A DNA stretch of 64,000 nt from Streptomyces sp. BK239 (lineage in GTDB: Bacteria > Actinomycetota > Actinomycetes > Streptomycetales > Streptomycetaceae). The stretch lies in contig NZ_SHKS01000001.1 of assembly GCF_004217285.1 (NCBI RefSeq), positions 62,001 to 126,000 on the forward strand, written 5' to 3'. This document shows, piece after piece, positions 18,099 through 26,061 of the stretch. A program made the position numbers and the translations under genes. Position 1 is the stretch's first letter, and each line of letters opens with the position of its first letter. The notes beneath the pieces were generated by a model. That model had not been told where the DNA came from and did not search any database. It was given only the letters and a program-made list of their open reading frames with translations.

Positions 18099-18485
18099 CG
18101 TCGGCCTCGGATCGGGATCCGGCCAAGATCACGACGCGGACCGCTGCCCGCGTTCTGACGGGCGATCAGGGGTGGGCGGGGCCGTGAAGCGTCCGAGGGT
18201 CGCGGAGGCCGCGCCGTGGGAGCGGTTCGACCGCCGCTTCGCCAAGTGGCTCCCCGCGCACGGGAGAAACCCCGCGGGATCACCGAAGAGTGGCAATTCG
18301 AGCGCACCGGCGATGCCGTGCGAAAACGGCTCATCTCCCCGATGAGATGGGCGAATGCCTCCTAGCGGACCCCCGCGTCCGGGCCTTGCGAAGATGTGCC
18401 AGAGTTGCCACGTCCGGCCTGTCAGCACGTACCGTACGGCAACACAGGTGGGACCAGGTGGGGCAGCGGGAAGGGGCAGCCGGTT
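18099..18485. other. Intergenic region upstream of the molybdenum hydroxylase operon
   Basis: About 390 bases without a gene. The stretch from 18290 is less GC-rich and probably holds the operon promoter. A short inverted repeat TCATC-n5-GATGA lies near 18330-18345. I cannot name a regulator binding site. Confidence 0.4.
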
Positions 18486-19379
18486 TTGAGCACGCACGCA
18501 CCGCAGGCGGCGCACGCCGTCACGCTGCCCACGTCGTTGGACGAGGCCGTCGCGGCCCTCACGGCGAACCCCGCGGCCGTACCGGTGGCCGGCGGCACCG
18601 ACCTCATGGCCGCCGTCAACTCCGGGCAGCTCAGGCCCGCCGCCCTGGTGGGCCTCGGCCGGATCAGCGAGATCCGCGGCTGGCAGTACCAGGACGGCCA
18701 CGCCCTGCTCGGCGCCGGACTCACGCACGCGCGCATGGGACGCCCCGACTTCGCCGCCCTCATCCCCGCGCTCGCCGCCGCCTCCCGCGCCGCCGGCCCC
18801 CCGCACATCCGCAACGCGGGCACCCTGGGCGGCAACATCGCCTCGGCCGCCCCCACGGGCGACGCGCTGCCCGTGCTGGCCGCGCTGGAGGCGACGCTGA
18901 TCGTCGCGGGCCAGGGCGGAGCACGCCGCGAGATCCCGGTGTCGCATCTGCTGGCCGGCATGGAGATGCTGCGCGGCGGCGAACTCATCGGCTACGTGCG
19001 CGTGCCGCTGCTGCACGCCCCCCAGGTCTTCCTGAAGGCGACCGGACGCACCGGCCCGGGGCGCGCCGTCGCGTCCGTCGCCCTCGTCCTCGACCCCGCC
19101 CGGCGCGGCGTCAGGTGCGCCGTCGGCGCGATAGCGCCGATGCCGCTGCGGCCCCTCGAGGCGGAGCAGTGGGTCGCCCAGCTGATCGACTGGGACAACA
19201 GCCGCACGATCGTCCCCGAGGCCCTGACCGCCTTCGGGGAGTACGTGGCGGCCGCCTGCATCCCCGACCCGGTCCCGGCCGAGGACGGCTCCGTGCAGCC
19301 GCTGCCGCCCGCCGTACTGCACCTGCGGCGCACCGTCGCCGCGCTGGCCCGACGAGCACTGGGGAGGGCGCTGTCGTGA
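18486..19379 (+). CDS. Xanthine dehydrogenase-family FAD-binding subunit
   Basis: 297 residues from a TTG start with GGGAAGGGG upstream. The FAD-binding PCMH fold of CoxM/XdhB-type subunits is clear: PVAGGTDLMAAVNSG near residue 30 and AGPPHIRNAGTLGGNIASAA near residue 105 bind the FAD pyrophosphate. It passes electrons from the iron-sulfur subunit to the final acceptor in a molybdenum hydroxylase. It overlaps the next gene by four bases (GTGA). The reaction cannot be assigned from this subunit. Confidence 0.88.
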   Translation: MSTHAPQAAHAVTLPTSLDEAVAALTANPAAVPVAGGTDLMAAVNSGQLRPAALVGLGRISEIRGWQYQDGHALLGAGLTHARMGRPDFAALIPALAAASRAAGPPHIRNAGTLGGNIASAAPTGDALPVLAALEATLIVAGQGGARREIPVSHLLAGMEMLRGGELIGYVRVPLLHAPQVFLKATGRTGPGRAVASVALVLDPARRGVRCAVGAIAPMPLRPLEAEQWVAQLIDWDNSRTIVPEALTAFGEYVAAACIPDPVPAEDGSVQPLPPAVLHLRRTVAALARRALGRALS

Positions 19380-21196
19380 CCGACGACCAGCACGGACAGG
19401 ACCACGGGCACCAGCACGGACAGGACCACGGACAGGGCCAGGGCGCGCCCCAGGGCGCGGGCCGTTGGGACCCGCTGCCCCAGGGCGACTACGACGACGG
19501 CGCCACCGCCTTCGTGAAGCTCCCCGAGGGCGGCGTGGACGCCCTCCTGGCCGCGCGCGGGGAGAGCCCGCTGGCGGCTCCCGGACACGGCTACGTCCCG
19601 CCGCGGATCACGGCGGCGCCCGACCGGCCCGACACCGACGCGGGCGGCGCGGGCGCGTGGCCGTCCCCGGTCGGCGGCGCCGAGTGGCCGGCCCCCGCGA
19701 GCGGGTCGAGCGTGGGTGACGACCGGTTCACGTACAACCCGGGCTCGACCGGGCAGTGGACGTTCGAGGAGACCCCCGCGGCCCCCGCGCCCGGCCATGA
19801 CGTGACCGGGCAGTGGTCCATTCCCGTCGCGGGCGGCGACCTCCCCGACGAGTCGGGCGAGTTCACCACCTCGGCCCTGGTCGAACAGTGGGGCAGCGCG
19901 CCCCCGGCCACCCTGCCCGGCGGCGCGCCCGCGCCCTGGGCGACGACACCGGCGCACGACGCGGCCGACCCGTCGGCGCAGCCGTGGGATCCGCAGCCGG
20001 AGAACGCCGACCGTTCCGGCCGTGCGGCGGCGCCCGAGCGGCACGCCGACGACGTCTCCCTGTTCGCGCCCGCCCCCCGGGCCGGCGACGAGGACGGCGC
20101 GCACGCCGTGGAACGCCACGAGACCGCCTACGGGACGCCCGAGGCCCCCGGGGGCGAGGAAGAGGCCTACAAGGGCCCTGAGGGCCCGTACGGCGGCCCG
20201 CACGAGCCCTACGCCGACACCGAGCCCTCCGCGGCCGCGGAAGGCGTGCACGACCCGGACTCCGGACGTGACGTCGACGCCGTGCGGGACGAGGACGGCC
20301 CACACGACCCGGACGCCGTACGAGACGCTGAAACCGCACCGGAGGCGGACGCCCCGGAGGACCCGCGGGCCTCGGACGCGGGCCACCCGCACTCCGAGCC
20401 GTCCGCCGACGACGCGGAGCCGGAATCCGCCGCTCCACGGTCCGCGGCCGACGCGCCCGACGCCGGCGACGACACCGCGTCGTCCACGCGCGTGGACGAC
20501 GGCCACGGCGTCCACCCGCAGGAGGACGCCGACGCCGGCCGGCCGCCCTTCCACGAGGACCACCCCCTCGCCTCCTACGTGCTACGCGTGAACGGCTCCG
20601 ACCGCCCGGTCACCGACGCGTGGATCGGCGAGTCCCTGCTCTACGTCCTGCGTGAGCGGCTCGGACTCGCGGGCGCCAAGGACGGCTGCTCGCAAGGCGA
20701 GTGCGGGGCCTGCAACGTCCAGGTGGACGGCCGCCTCGTCGCCTCCTGCCTGGTCCCCGCCGTCACCACCGCCGGCAGCGAGGTCCGCACCGTGGAGGGC
20801 CTCGCCGTCGACGGACAGCCCTCCGACGTGCAGCGGGCGCTCGCCCGGTGCGGGGCGGTGCAGTGCGGATTCTGCGTGCCCGGCATGGCGATGACCGTGC
20901 ACGACCTGCTGGAGGGCAACCCCGCCCCCACCGAGCTGGAGGCCCGCCAGGCGCTCTGCGGCAACCTGTGCCGCTGCTCCGGCTACCGGGGCGTCCTGCG
21001 GGCCGTCCAGGACGTCGTCGACGAACGCGAGGCGCACGCCGCCGCGGACGCTGAGACGGACGGCGACGAGGCACGTATCCCGCACCAGGCGGGTCCGGGC
21101 GCGGGCGGCGTCCACCCGTCGGCGTTCGAGAACCCGGCACAGCCCCATCCGCACGACCCGGTGTACGGACAGGGCCAGGACGGAGGCCAGGCGTGA
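19376..21196 (+). CDS. [2Fe-2S] subunit of a molybdenum hydroxylase with a ~395-residue acidic N-terminal extension
   Basis: 606 residues, against about 160-200 for typical stand-alone iron-sulfur subunits. From about residue 395 the normal domain is present: plant-type cluster Cys in DGCSQGECGACN (first Cys 438) and LVASC, then the second cluster in QCGFCVPGM and CGNLCRCSGYRG. The extension is His/Gln-rich at the start (QDHGHQHGQDHG), then Asp/Glu/Pro/Ala-rich, with no recognisable domain, signal peptide or membrane helix. Both ends overlap neighbours by four bases (GTGA), so the three subunit genes form a coupled operon. The extended frame is continuous, with no internal stop. Confidence 0.85.
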   Translation: MTDDQHGQDHGHQHGQDHGQGQGAPQGAGRWDPLPQGDYDDGATAFVKLPEGGVDALLAARGESPLAAPGHGYVPPRITAAPDRPDTDAGGAGAWPSPVGGAEWPAPASGSSVGDDRFTYNPGSTGQWTFEETPAAPAPGHDVTGQWSIPVAGGDLPDESGEFTTSALVEQWGSAPPATLPGGAPAPWATTPAHDAADPSAQPWDPQPENADRSGRAAAPERHADDVSLFAPAPRAGDEDGAHAVERHETAYGTPEAPGGEEEAYKGPEGPYGGPHEPYADTEPSAAAEGVHDPDSGRDVDAVRDEDGPHDPDAVRDAETAPEADAPEDPRASDAGHPHSEPSADDAEPESAAPRSAADAPDAGDDTASSTRVDDGHGVHPQEDADAGRPPFHEDHPLASYVLRVNGSDRPVTDAWIGESLLYVLRERLGLAGAKDGCSQGECGACNVQVDGRLVASCLVPAVTTAGSEVRTVEGLAVDGQPSDVQRALARCGAVQCGFCVPGMAMTVHDLLEGNPAPTELEARQALCGNLCRCSGYRGVLRAVQDVVDEREAHAAADAETDGDEARIPHQAGPGAGGVHPSAFENPAQPHPHDPVYGQGQDGGQA

Positions 21197-23502
21197 CCAA
21201 CGAAGCAGCCACCGCGACGAGCCCCGCGGAGGCCGCCCCGGCCCCCGAGCCGATCCCGCACGGCCTCGGCGTCTCACTGCCCCCCGCCGACACGCGCGCC
21301 AAGACGGAGGGCACCTTCCCCTACGCGGCCGACCTGTGGGCCGAGGGCCTGCTCTGGGCAGCCGTCCTGCGCTCCCCGCACGCGCACGCGCGCATCGTCT
21401 CCATCGACACCTCCCACGCGCGCGAGATGCCCGGCGTGCGGGCCGTCGTCACCCACGAGGACGTCCCCGGCAGCGCGCTGCACGGCCGGGGCACGGCCGA
21501 CCGCCCGGTGTTCGCCTCCGAGGTCGTGCGCCACCACGGCGAGCCCATCGCCGCCGTCGCCGCCGACCATCCCGACACCGCGCGCATGGCCGCCGCGGCC
21601 GTCATCGTCGAGTACGAGGTCCTCGACCCGGTCGTCGACCCGGAACTCGCCTTCGAGGCGGAGTCGCTGCACCCCGACGGCAACCTCATCCGGCACATCC
21701 CGCTGCACCACGGAGACCCCTCCGCGGCCGGCGAGGTCGTCGTCGAGGGCCAGTACCGCATCGGCCGCGCCGACCCCGCCCCCATCGGCGCCGAGGCCGG
21801 CCTCGCGGTGCCCCGCCCCGACGGCGGCGTGGAGCTGTACCTCGCCTCCACCGACCCGCACAGCGACCGCGACACCGCCGCCGCCTGCTTCGGGCTGACA
21901 CCCGATCGGGTGAAGATCGTGGTCACCGGTGTGCCCGGCGCCACCGCCGACCGCGAGGACCAGGGCTTCCAGCTCCCGCTCGGCCTGCTCGCCCTGCGCA
22001 CGGGCTGCCCGGTGAAGCTCACGGCGACCCGCGAGGAGTCCTTCCTCGGCCACGCCCACCGCCACCCCACCCTGCTCAGATACCGCCACCACGCCGACGC
22101 CGAGGGCCGGCTCGTCAAGGTCGAGGCGCAGATCCTGCTCGACGCCGGCGCCTACGCCGACACCTCCGCCGAGGCCCTGGCCGCCGCCGTCTCCTTCGCC
22201 TGCGGCCCCTACGTCGTCCCCAACGCCTTCATCGAGGGCTGGGCCGTGCGCACCAACAACCCGCCCTCCGGGCACGTCCGGGGCGAGGGCGCGATGCAGG
22301 TCTGCGCCGCCTACGAGGCGCAGATGGACAAGCTGGCCAAGAAGCTCGGCGTCGACCCGGCGGAGCTGCGCCTGCGCAACGTCATGGCGACCGGGGACGT
22401 GCTGCCGACCGGTCAGACGGTGACCTGCCCCGCGCCCGTCGCCGAACTCCTCCAAGCGGTGCAGGAGTTCCCCCTGCCGCCGCTGCCGAAGGACACCCCC
22501 GAGGAGGACTGGCTGCTGCCCGGCGGCCCCGAGGGCGCGGGCGAACCCGGCGCGGTGCGCCGGGGCGTCGGCTACGGCCTGGGCATGGTGCACATGCTCG
22601 GCGCCGAGGGCGCGGACGAGGTTTCCACGGCCACCGTCAAGGTCCTGGACGGCGTCGCGACCGTGCTGTGCGCGGCGGTGGAGACCGGGCAGGGCTTCAC
22701 CACCCTCGCCCGCCAGATCGTCCAGGAGACCCTGGGCGTCGACGAGGTGCACGTGGCGCCCGTCGACACCGACCAGCCGCCCGCCGGCGCCAGCTGCCAC
22801 GGCCGGCACACATGGGTGTCCGGCGGCGCGGTGGAACGCGCGGCCAAGATGGTCCGCACCCAGCTGCTCCAGCCCCTCGCGCACAAGTTCGGCATGTCCA
22901 CCGAGCTGCTCCAGATCACCGACGGCAAGATCACCTCGTACGACGGCGTCCTGTCGACCACGGTCGCCGAGGAGCTGCACGGCAAGGAGCTGTGGGCGAC
23001 GGCCCAGTGCCGCCCCCACCCGACCGAGCCGCTCGACGCGTCCGGCCAGGGCGACGCCTTCGTCGGGCTCGCCTTCTGCGCGGTCCGCGCGGTGGTCGAC
23101 GTCGACATCGAGCTGGGCTCGGTGCGGGTGGTGGAGCTGGCGGTCGCCCAGGACGTCGGCCGGATCCTGAACCCGGCGCAGCTGACCGCCCGCATCGAGG
23201 CGGGCGTCACCCAGGGCGTCGGCATCGCGCTCACCGAGAACCTGCGCACCCCGCGCGGTCTCGTCCGCCACCCCGACCTCACCGGCTACGCCCTGCCGAC
23301 CGCCCTGGACGCGCCCGACATCCGGATCGTCAAACTGGTCGAGGAGCGCGACGTGGTCGCCCCGTTCGGCGCGAAGGCGGCCAGCGCGGTCCCGGTGGTG
23401 ACGTCCCCCGCGGCCATCGCCTCGGCGGTGCGCGCCGCCACCGGCCGTCCCGTCAACCGCCTCCCGATAAGGCCGCAGGCGGCGGTGGTGACGGGGCAGT
23501 GA
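21193..23502 (+). CDS. Molybdopterin-binding large subunit, xanthine dehydrogenase family, with altered active-site motifs
   Basis: 769 residues, normal family length, GTG start overlapping the upstream stop. The Ald_Xan_dh hammerhead domain (from GTFPYAADLW) and the Moco-binding domains are present, including GHVRGEGAMQ. Two hallmark motifs differ. The glycine-rich loop usually close to GGGFGGK reads GATADREDQGF. Near the C-terminus the usual GAKGxGEP, whose Glu is the catalytic base, reads GAKAASAVP with Ala732 at the Glu position. It may act on an unusual substrate by another mechanism, or be inactive as a hydroxylase. No XdhC or MocA maturation gene lies nearby. Confidence 0.85.
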   Translation: MTNEAATATSPAEAAPAPEPIPHGLGVSLPPADTRAKTEGTFPYAADLWAEGLLWAAVLRSPHAHARIVSIDTSHAREMPGVRAVVTHEDVPGSALHGRGTADRPVFASEVVRHHGEPIAAVAADHPDTARMAAAAVIVEYEVLDPVVDPELAFEAESLHPDGNLIRHIPLHHGDPSAAGEVVVEGQYRIGRADPAPIGAEAGLAVPRPDGGVELYLASTDPHSDRDTAAACFGLTPDRVKIVVTGVPGATADREDQGFQLPLGLLALRTGCPVKLTATREESFLGHAHRHPTLLRYRHHADAEGRLVKVEAQILLDAGAYADTSAEALAAAVSFACGPYVVPNAFIEGWAVRTNNPPSGHVRGEGAMQVCAAYEAQMDKLAKKLGVDPAELRLRNVMATGDVLPTGQTVTCPAPVAELLQAVQEFPLPPLPKDTPEEDWLLPGGPEGAGEPGAVRRGVGYGLGMVHMLGAEGADEVSTATVKVLDGVATVLCAAVETGQGFTTLARQIVQETLGVDEVHVAPVDTDQPPAGASCHGRHTWVSGGAVERAAKMVRTQLLQPLAHKFGMSTELLQITDGKITSYDGVLSTTVAEELHGKELWATAQCRPHPTEPLDASGQGDAFVGLAFCAVRAVVDVDIELGSVRVVELAVAQDVGRILNPAQLTARIEAGVTQGVGIALTENLRTPRGLVRHPDLTGYALPTALDAPDIRIVKLVEERDVVAPFGAKAASAVPVVTSPAAIASAVRAATGRPVNRLPIRPQAAVVTGQ

Positions 23503-23545
23503 GCGACCAGGTGGTGCCGGGCGGGGTCTGCTTCACGTGAACCCT

Positions 23546-23561
23546 CCCGGCGCCCGCCGGG
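23546..23561 (+). terminator. Possible short terminator hairpin after the hydroxylase operon
   Basis: CCCGGCG and CGCCGGG arms are separated by only two bases, and no T-run follows. Confidence 0.35.
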
Positions 23562-23754
23562 CGGGAGAGCGGGGACGGCCGGGGTGAATCCCGTGAGGTG
23601 CCCTGAGACGGGAACGATCTCGGGCGCGGTGACGTCTTCCCGGGCGAGGGCCGTTGTCAGTGGTGCCGCGTAGTGTTCGGGGAAGTGGGACGGCGGCGGG
23701 CGCGGCGACGCGGGCCGCCGCCGGGACGGCACACTTCACGCACGGGGGAACCAC

Positions 23755-24945
23755 ATGGGCACGACCGGTACCGCCGCCGGCACGGCGGTGATCACCTTCA
23801 CCGACTCCGAGCTGGACCCGTACGTCACGCACGCGCCGACGCGCCGCTGGCTGACCGGGCCCGGACTGCCGGGCGTCGGCGGCCTGCTGACCTTCGACGC
23901 GCTCCGCGCGGACGGACTGCGCACCGTGGGCGACTCCACGGGCGAACCGGACGGCGGCATGGCGGCCGGCCTGAGCGAACAGCTCGTCATAGGCGGGCTC
24001 GCCGGGTCCGGCGGCCCGCGCGGGGAGTCGGTGCTGCTCGACGGCTCCACCGGCGAGATCACGACGACGTACTTCCTCCACGACCGCCCCCACCTGATGG
24101 ACCGCCGCCCGCTCGCGCCGTCCCTGGAGACGCTCGTGCGCTTCGCGACGGCGGCCGACGAACTGGCGGCGCTGCGTGGTCAGTTCGCCGCCTACGCGGG
24201 GCGTTACGGCCCCGAGGCGGTGGCGCAGGCCTCCGCCCAGCTCCTCGCGCTGTACGAGGCGGGGGCGCACGGCGAGGTGCCGCCGTTCTGGCGTCTGATC
24301 GCGGTGATACGGCCCCTCGCCCTGATCGCGGGCCCGGGCACCCGCTCGGACCTGGCCCTGGACCTCCCGCCCCGCCTCCTGGACGACGAGTTCGGCTCCC
24401 GCGCCGTCGTCCGCTTCGAGGACGTCGACTTCCCGTCCGCCCTCACCCACGAGCCGACCCGCCGTTTCCTGGCGGAGGTGGGCCTGCCGGAGGAGTGCGT
24501 CTGGTTCGCCCTGGACACCGACGCCCCGCTGCCCACCCTCGCCGACCACCACGCGGACGACGGCCACACCCGACTCCCCGCCGAAGCCGCCCACTTGATA
24601 CGCCTCGGCGCGCTGTCCGACGGCGTCAGCCTGGTCCTGGACGGCACCACGGGCGCGGTCCTGACCTGGTCCGGGGAGGCGTCGGCGCTGCGGCCCCTGA
24701 ACGCCGACGTCTCCACCCTCGCCGTCACCCTCTGGCTGATCCACCGAGCGAAGACCCTGGACGCCGACCACGACCTCACCGAGGCCTACGACCAGCTTGC
24801 CGCCACCCTCACCCGGACCCTCGCCACCCTGGACCCGCTGGCCTGCGCGCGCACGCCGGCGGCGGCCCGGGAGGACTACGGCCGGTGCTACTGGCCGAGC
24901 GTGTTCGCGGACGAAGCGGACGGGGGCCTGCGCAGCGCGGTCTGA
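23755..24945 (+). CDS. SUKH-4-like protein with two tandem copies of the domain
   Basis: 396 residues, start behind GGGGGA. Two copies of the same fold can be seen: residues about 14-180 (FTDSELDPYVTHAPTRRWLT) and about 220-390 (FEDVDFPSALTHEPTRRFLA). Each has a following segment like LLDGSTGEI or LVLDGTTGAV, typical of SUKH-4 immunity-type proteins. SUKH proteins often neutralise contact-dependent or polymorphic toxins, but Streptomyces carry many orphan copies. No toxin gene is adjacent, so the partner is unknown. Confidence 0.72.
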   Translation: MGTTGTAAGTAVITFTDSELDPYVTHAPTRRWLTGPGLPGVGGLLTFDALRADGLRTVGDSTGEPDGGMAAGLSEQLVIGGLAGSGGPRGESVLLDGSTGEITTTYFLHDRPHLMDRRPLAPSLETLVRFATAADELAALRGQFAAYAGRYGPEAVAQASAQLLALYEAGAHGEVPPFWRLIAVIRPLALIAGPGTRSDLALDLPPRLLDDEFGSRAVVRFEDVDFPSALTHEPTRRFLAEVGLPEECVWFALDTDAPLPTLADHHADDGHTRLPAEAAHLIRLGALSDGVSLVLDGTTGAVLTWSGEASALRPLNADVSTLAVTLWLIHRAKTLDADHDLTEAYDQLAATLTRTLATLDPLACARTPAAAREDYGRCYWPSVFADEADGGLRSAV

Positions 24946-24987
24946 AGGTTTTCGGCACTACCATCGTTCGACAGGGAGGGGCGGAGT

Positions 24988-25635
24988 ATGCAAGGGCAGG
25001 ACTGGACCGAACAGGCCGGAGCGCTGTTCGAAGCAGCGATGTTCGGCGGAGACAGGTCCGCGCTCGAGCGGTCCGATGACGTGCTGGACGCGGTCGAGGC
25101 GCCGCTTTGCATGGCGCGGGGCAAGGTGCTGCACGTCCGCTTCCTCAATGACCGCGAGGAGAACAGCGAGGAACTCGTGCTGTTCGAGCGCGCGGCCGAG
25201 TTGTACGAGCGTCTGGGGGAGGCGTCGGGGGAGGCGGAGGCGTTGTTCTGGATCGGCTGCTGGCATCAGGTCGTCAAGGGCGACGGCGCCACCGGCAGGC
25301 CGTACTTCGAGCGGTCGTACGCGCTTGCGAAGTCCGTCGACGACCGGATGACGATGTCCTATGCGGTTCGCCATCTCGGCTTCGCGGACAGGGACGCGGG
25401 CCACTTCGACCAGGCCCGCGAGCGGCTGACCGAATCGGTGACACTGCGCCGGGAGATCGGCTTCACGGCCGGAGAAGCGGCCGGCCTGGTGGCACTGGCC
25501 TACCTCGCGTTCGAGACCGGCGCCTCATCACAGGCGGTCCGCCACCTCGAAGAGGCCCAGTCGGTCGCAGAAAGCTGCGGTGCCAAGGCCGTCAGCGAGT
25601 GGATCGAGCAAGCTCGCGCGGTCATCCACTCCTGA
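24988..25635 (+). CDS. TPR-repeat protein
   Basis: 215 residues, start behind GGGAGGGGCGG. The sequence is mostly helical, with TPR-like pairs such as LFERAAELYERLGEASGEAE, ARERLTESVTLRREIGFTAG and AVRHLEEAQSVAESCG. No catalytic motif is seen. It resembles the C-terminal TPR halves of Streptomyces regulators but lacks a DNA-binding or ATPase domain. It ends 25 bases from the 3' end of the convergent tRNA-Cys gene. Confidence 0.72.
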   Translation: MQGQDWTEQAGALFEAAMFGGDRSALERSDDVLDAVEAPLCMARGKVLHVRFLNDREENSEELVLFERAAELYERLGEASGEAEALFWIGCWHQVVKGDGATGRPYFERSYALAKSVDDRMTMSYAVRHLGFADRDAGHFDQARERLTESVTLRREIGFTAGEAAGLVALAYLAFETGASSQAVRHLEEAQSVAESCGAKAVSEWIEQARAVIHS

Positions 25636-25659
25636 TCCTGAGCGCCGTCCTTCACTTGG

Positions 25660-25731
25660 AGGCCGTGGCGGGATTCGAACCCACGTAACTCGCTTTGCAG
25701 GCGAGCCCCTGAACCACTCGGGCACACGGCC
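25660..25731 (-). tRNA. tRNA-Cys (GCA)
   Basis: A 72-base cloverleaf on the minus strand: acceptor GGCCGTG/CACGGCC (7 bp), D-arm CCC/GGG, anticodon stem CTCGC/GCGAG with loop CTGCAAA (anticodon GCA), 4-base variable loop, T-arm GTGGG-TTCGAAT-CCCGC, discriminator T. U73 and the GCA anticodon are the main cysteinyl-tRNA synthetase identity elements. CCA is not encoded. Confidence 0.88.
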
Positions 25732-25754
25732 GTACGGGTACTGCTGTTCCTCTT

Positions 25755-25851
25755 TGCCGTGGTGGGATTCGGACCCACGTAGCTCCCCGCGAGCGGAGCT
25801 CGCTGTCGGGTGCAGCGCAGGCGAGCCCCTGAACCGCTCGGGCACACGGCC
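25755..25851 (-). pseudogene. Disrupted tRNA-Cys-like gene with insertion after the anticodon region
   Basis: Lies 23 bases upstream of the intact tRNA-Cys in the same direction. The first 35 bases match that tRNA except for one position in the D-loop, and the T-arm/acceptor half also matches (GTGGGTCCGAATCCCAC). In between, the anticodon loop has grown to 17 bases and a hairpin AGCTCC/GGAGCT replaces the short variable loop, for about 97 bases in all. G1 is mispaired with A72, and the discriminator is A. A normal Cys anticodon loop cannot form. It is most likely a decayed duplicate, but a non-canonical tRNA-like RNA is possible. Confidence 0.65.
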
Positions 25852-26061
25852 GTTCGGCAGTTCTGTTGGGCTTCGCCCTGTTGGACTGCGTGTAATGACC
25901 GTAGGAGGCGGGGGAGTTCGGCTCAAGGGGAGCGGGGCCGGTGCAACAGGACTGCCATACGCCGTTCATGGAAGGCCGGAAAGGTCTTACGACCAACGGT
26001 GCAGGGGTGCTCCGTCTCCCGACAGGTGTCAATGGCCGCTGTGGACCTTACTCTGGCGGGC

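Noticed and set aside
18290..19375. Iron-sulfur subunit frame read from further upstream (open from 18290)
   Set aside because: The upstream part overlaps the FAD-subunit gene completely and encodes Arg-rich shadow sequence. The GTG at 19376 overlapping the preceding stop is the sensible start.
25660..25860. tRNA pair as an attachment site of an integrated element
   Set aside because: No integrase gene or flanking direct repeat is present on either side.
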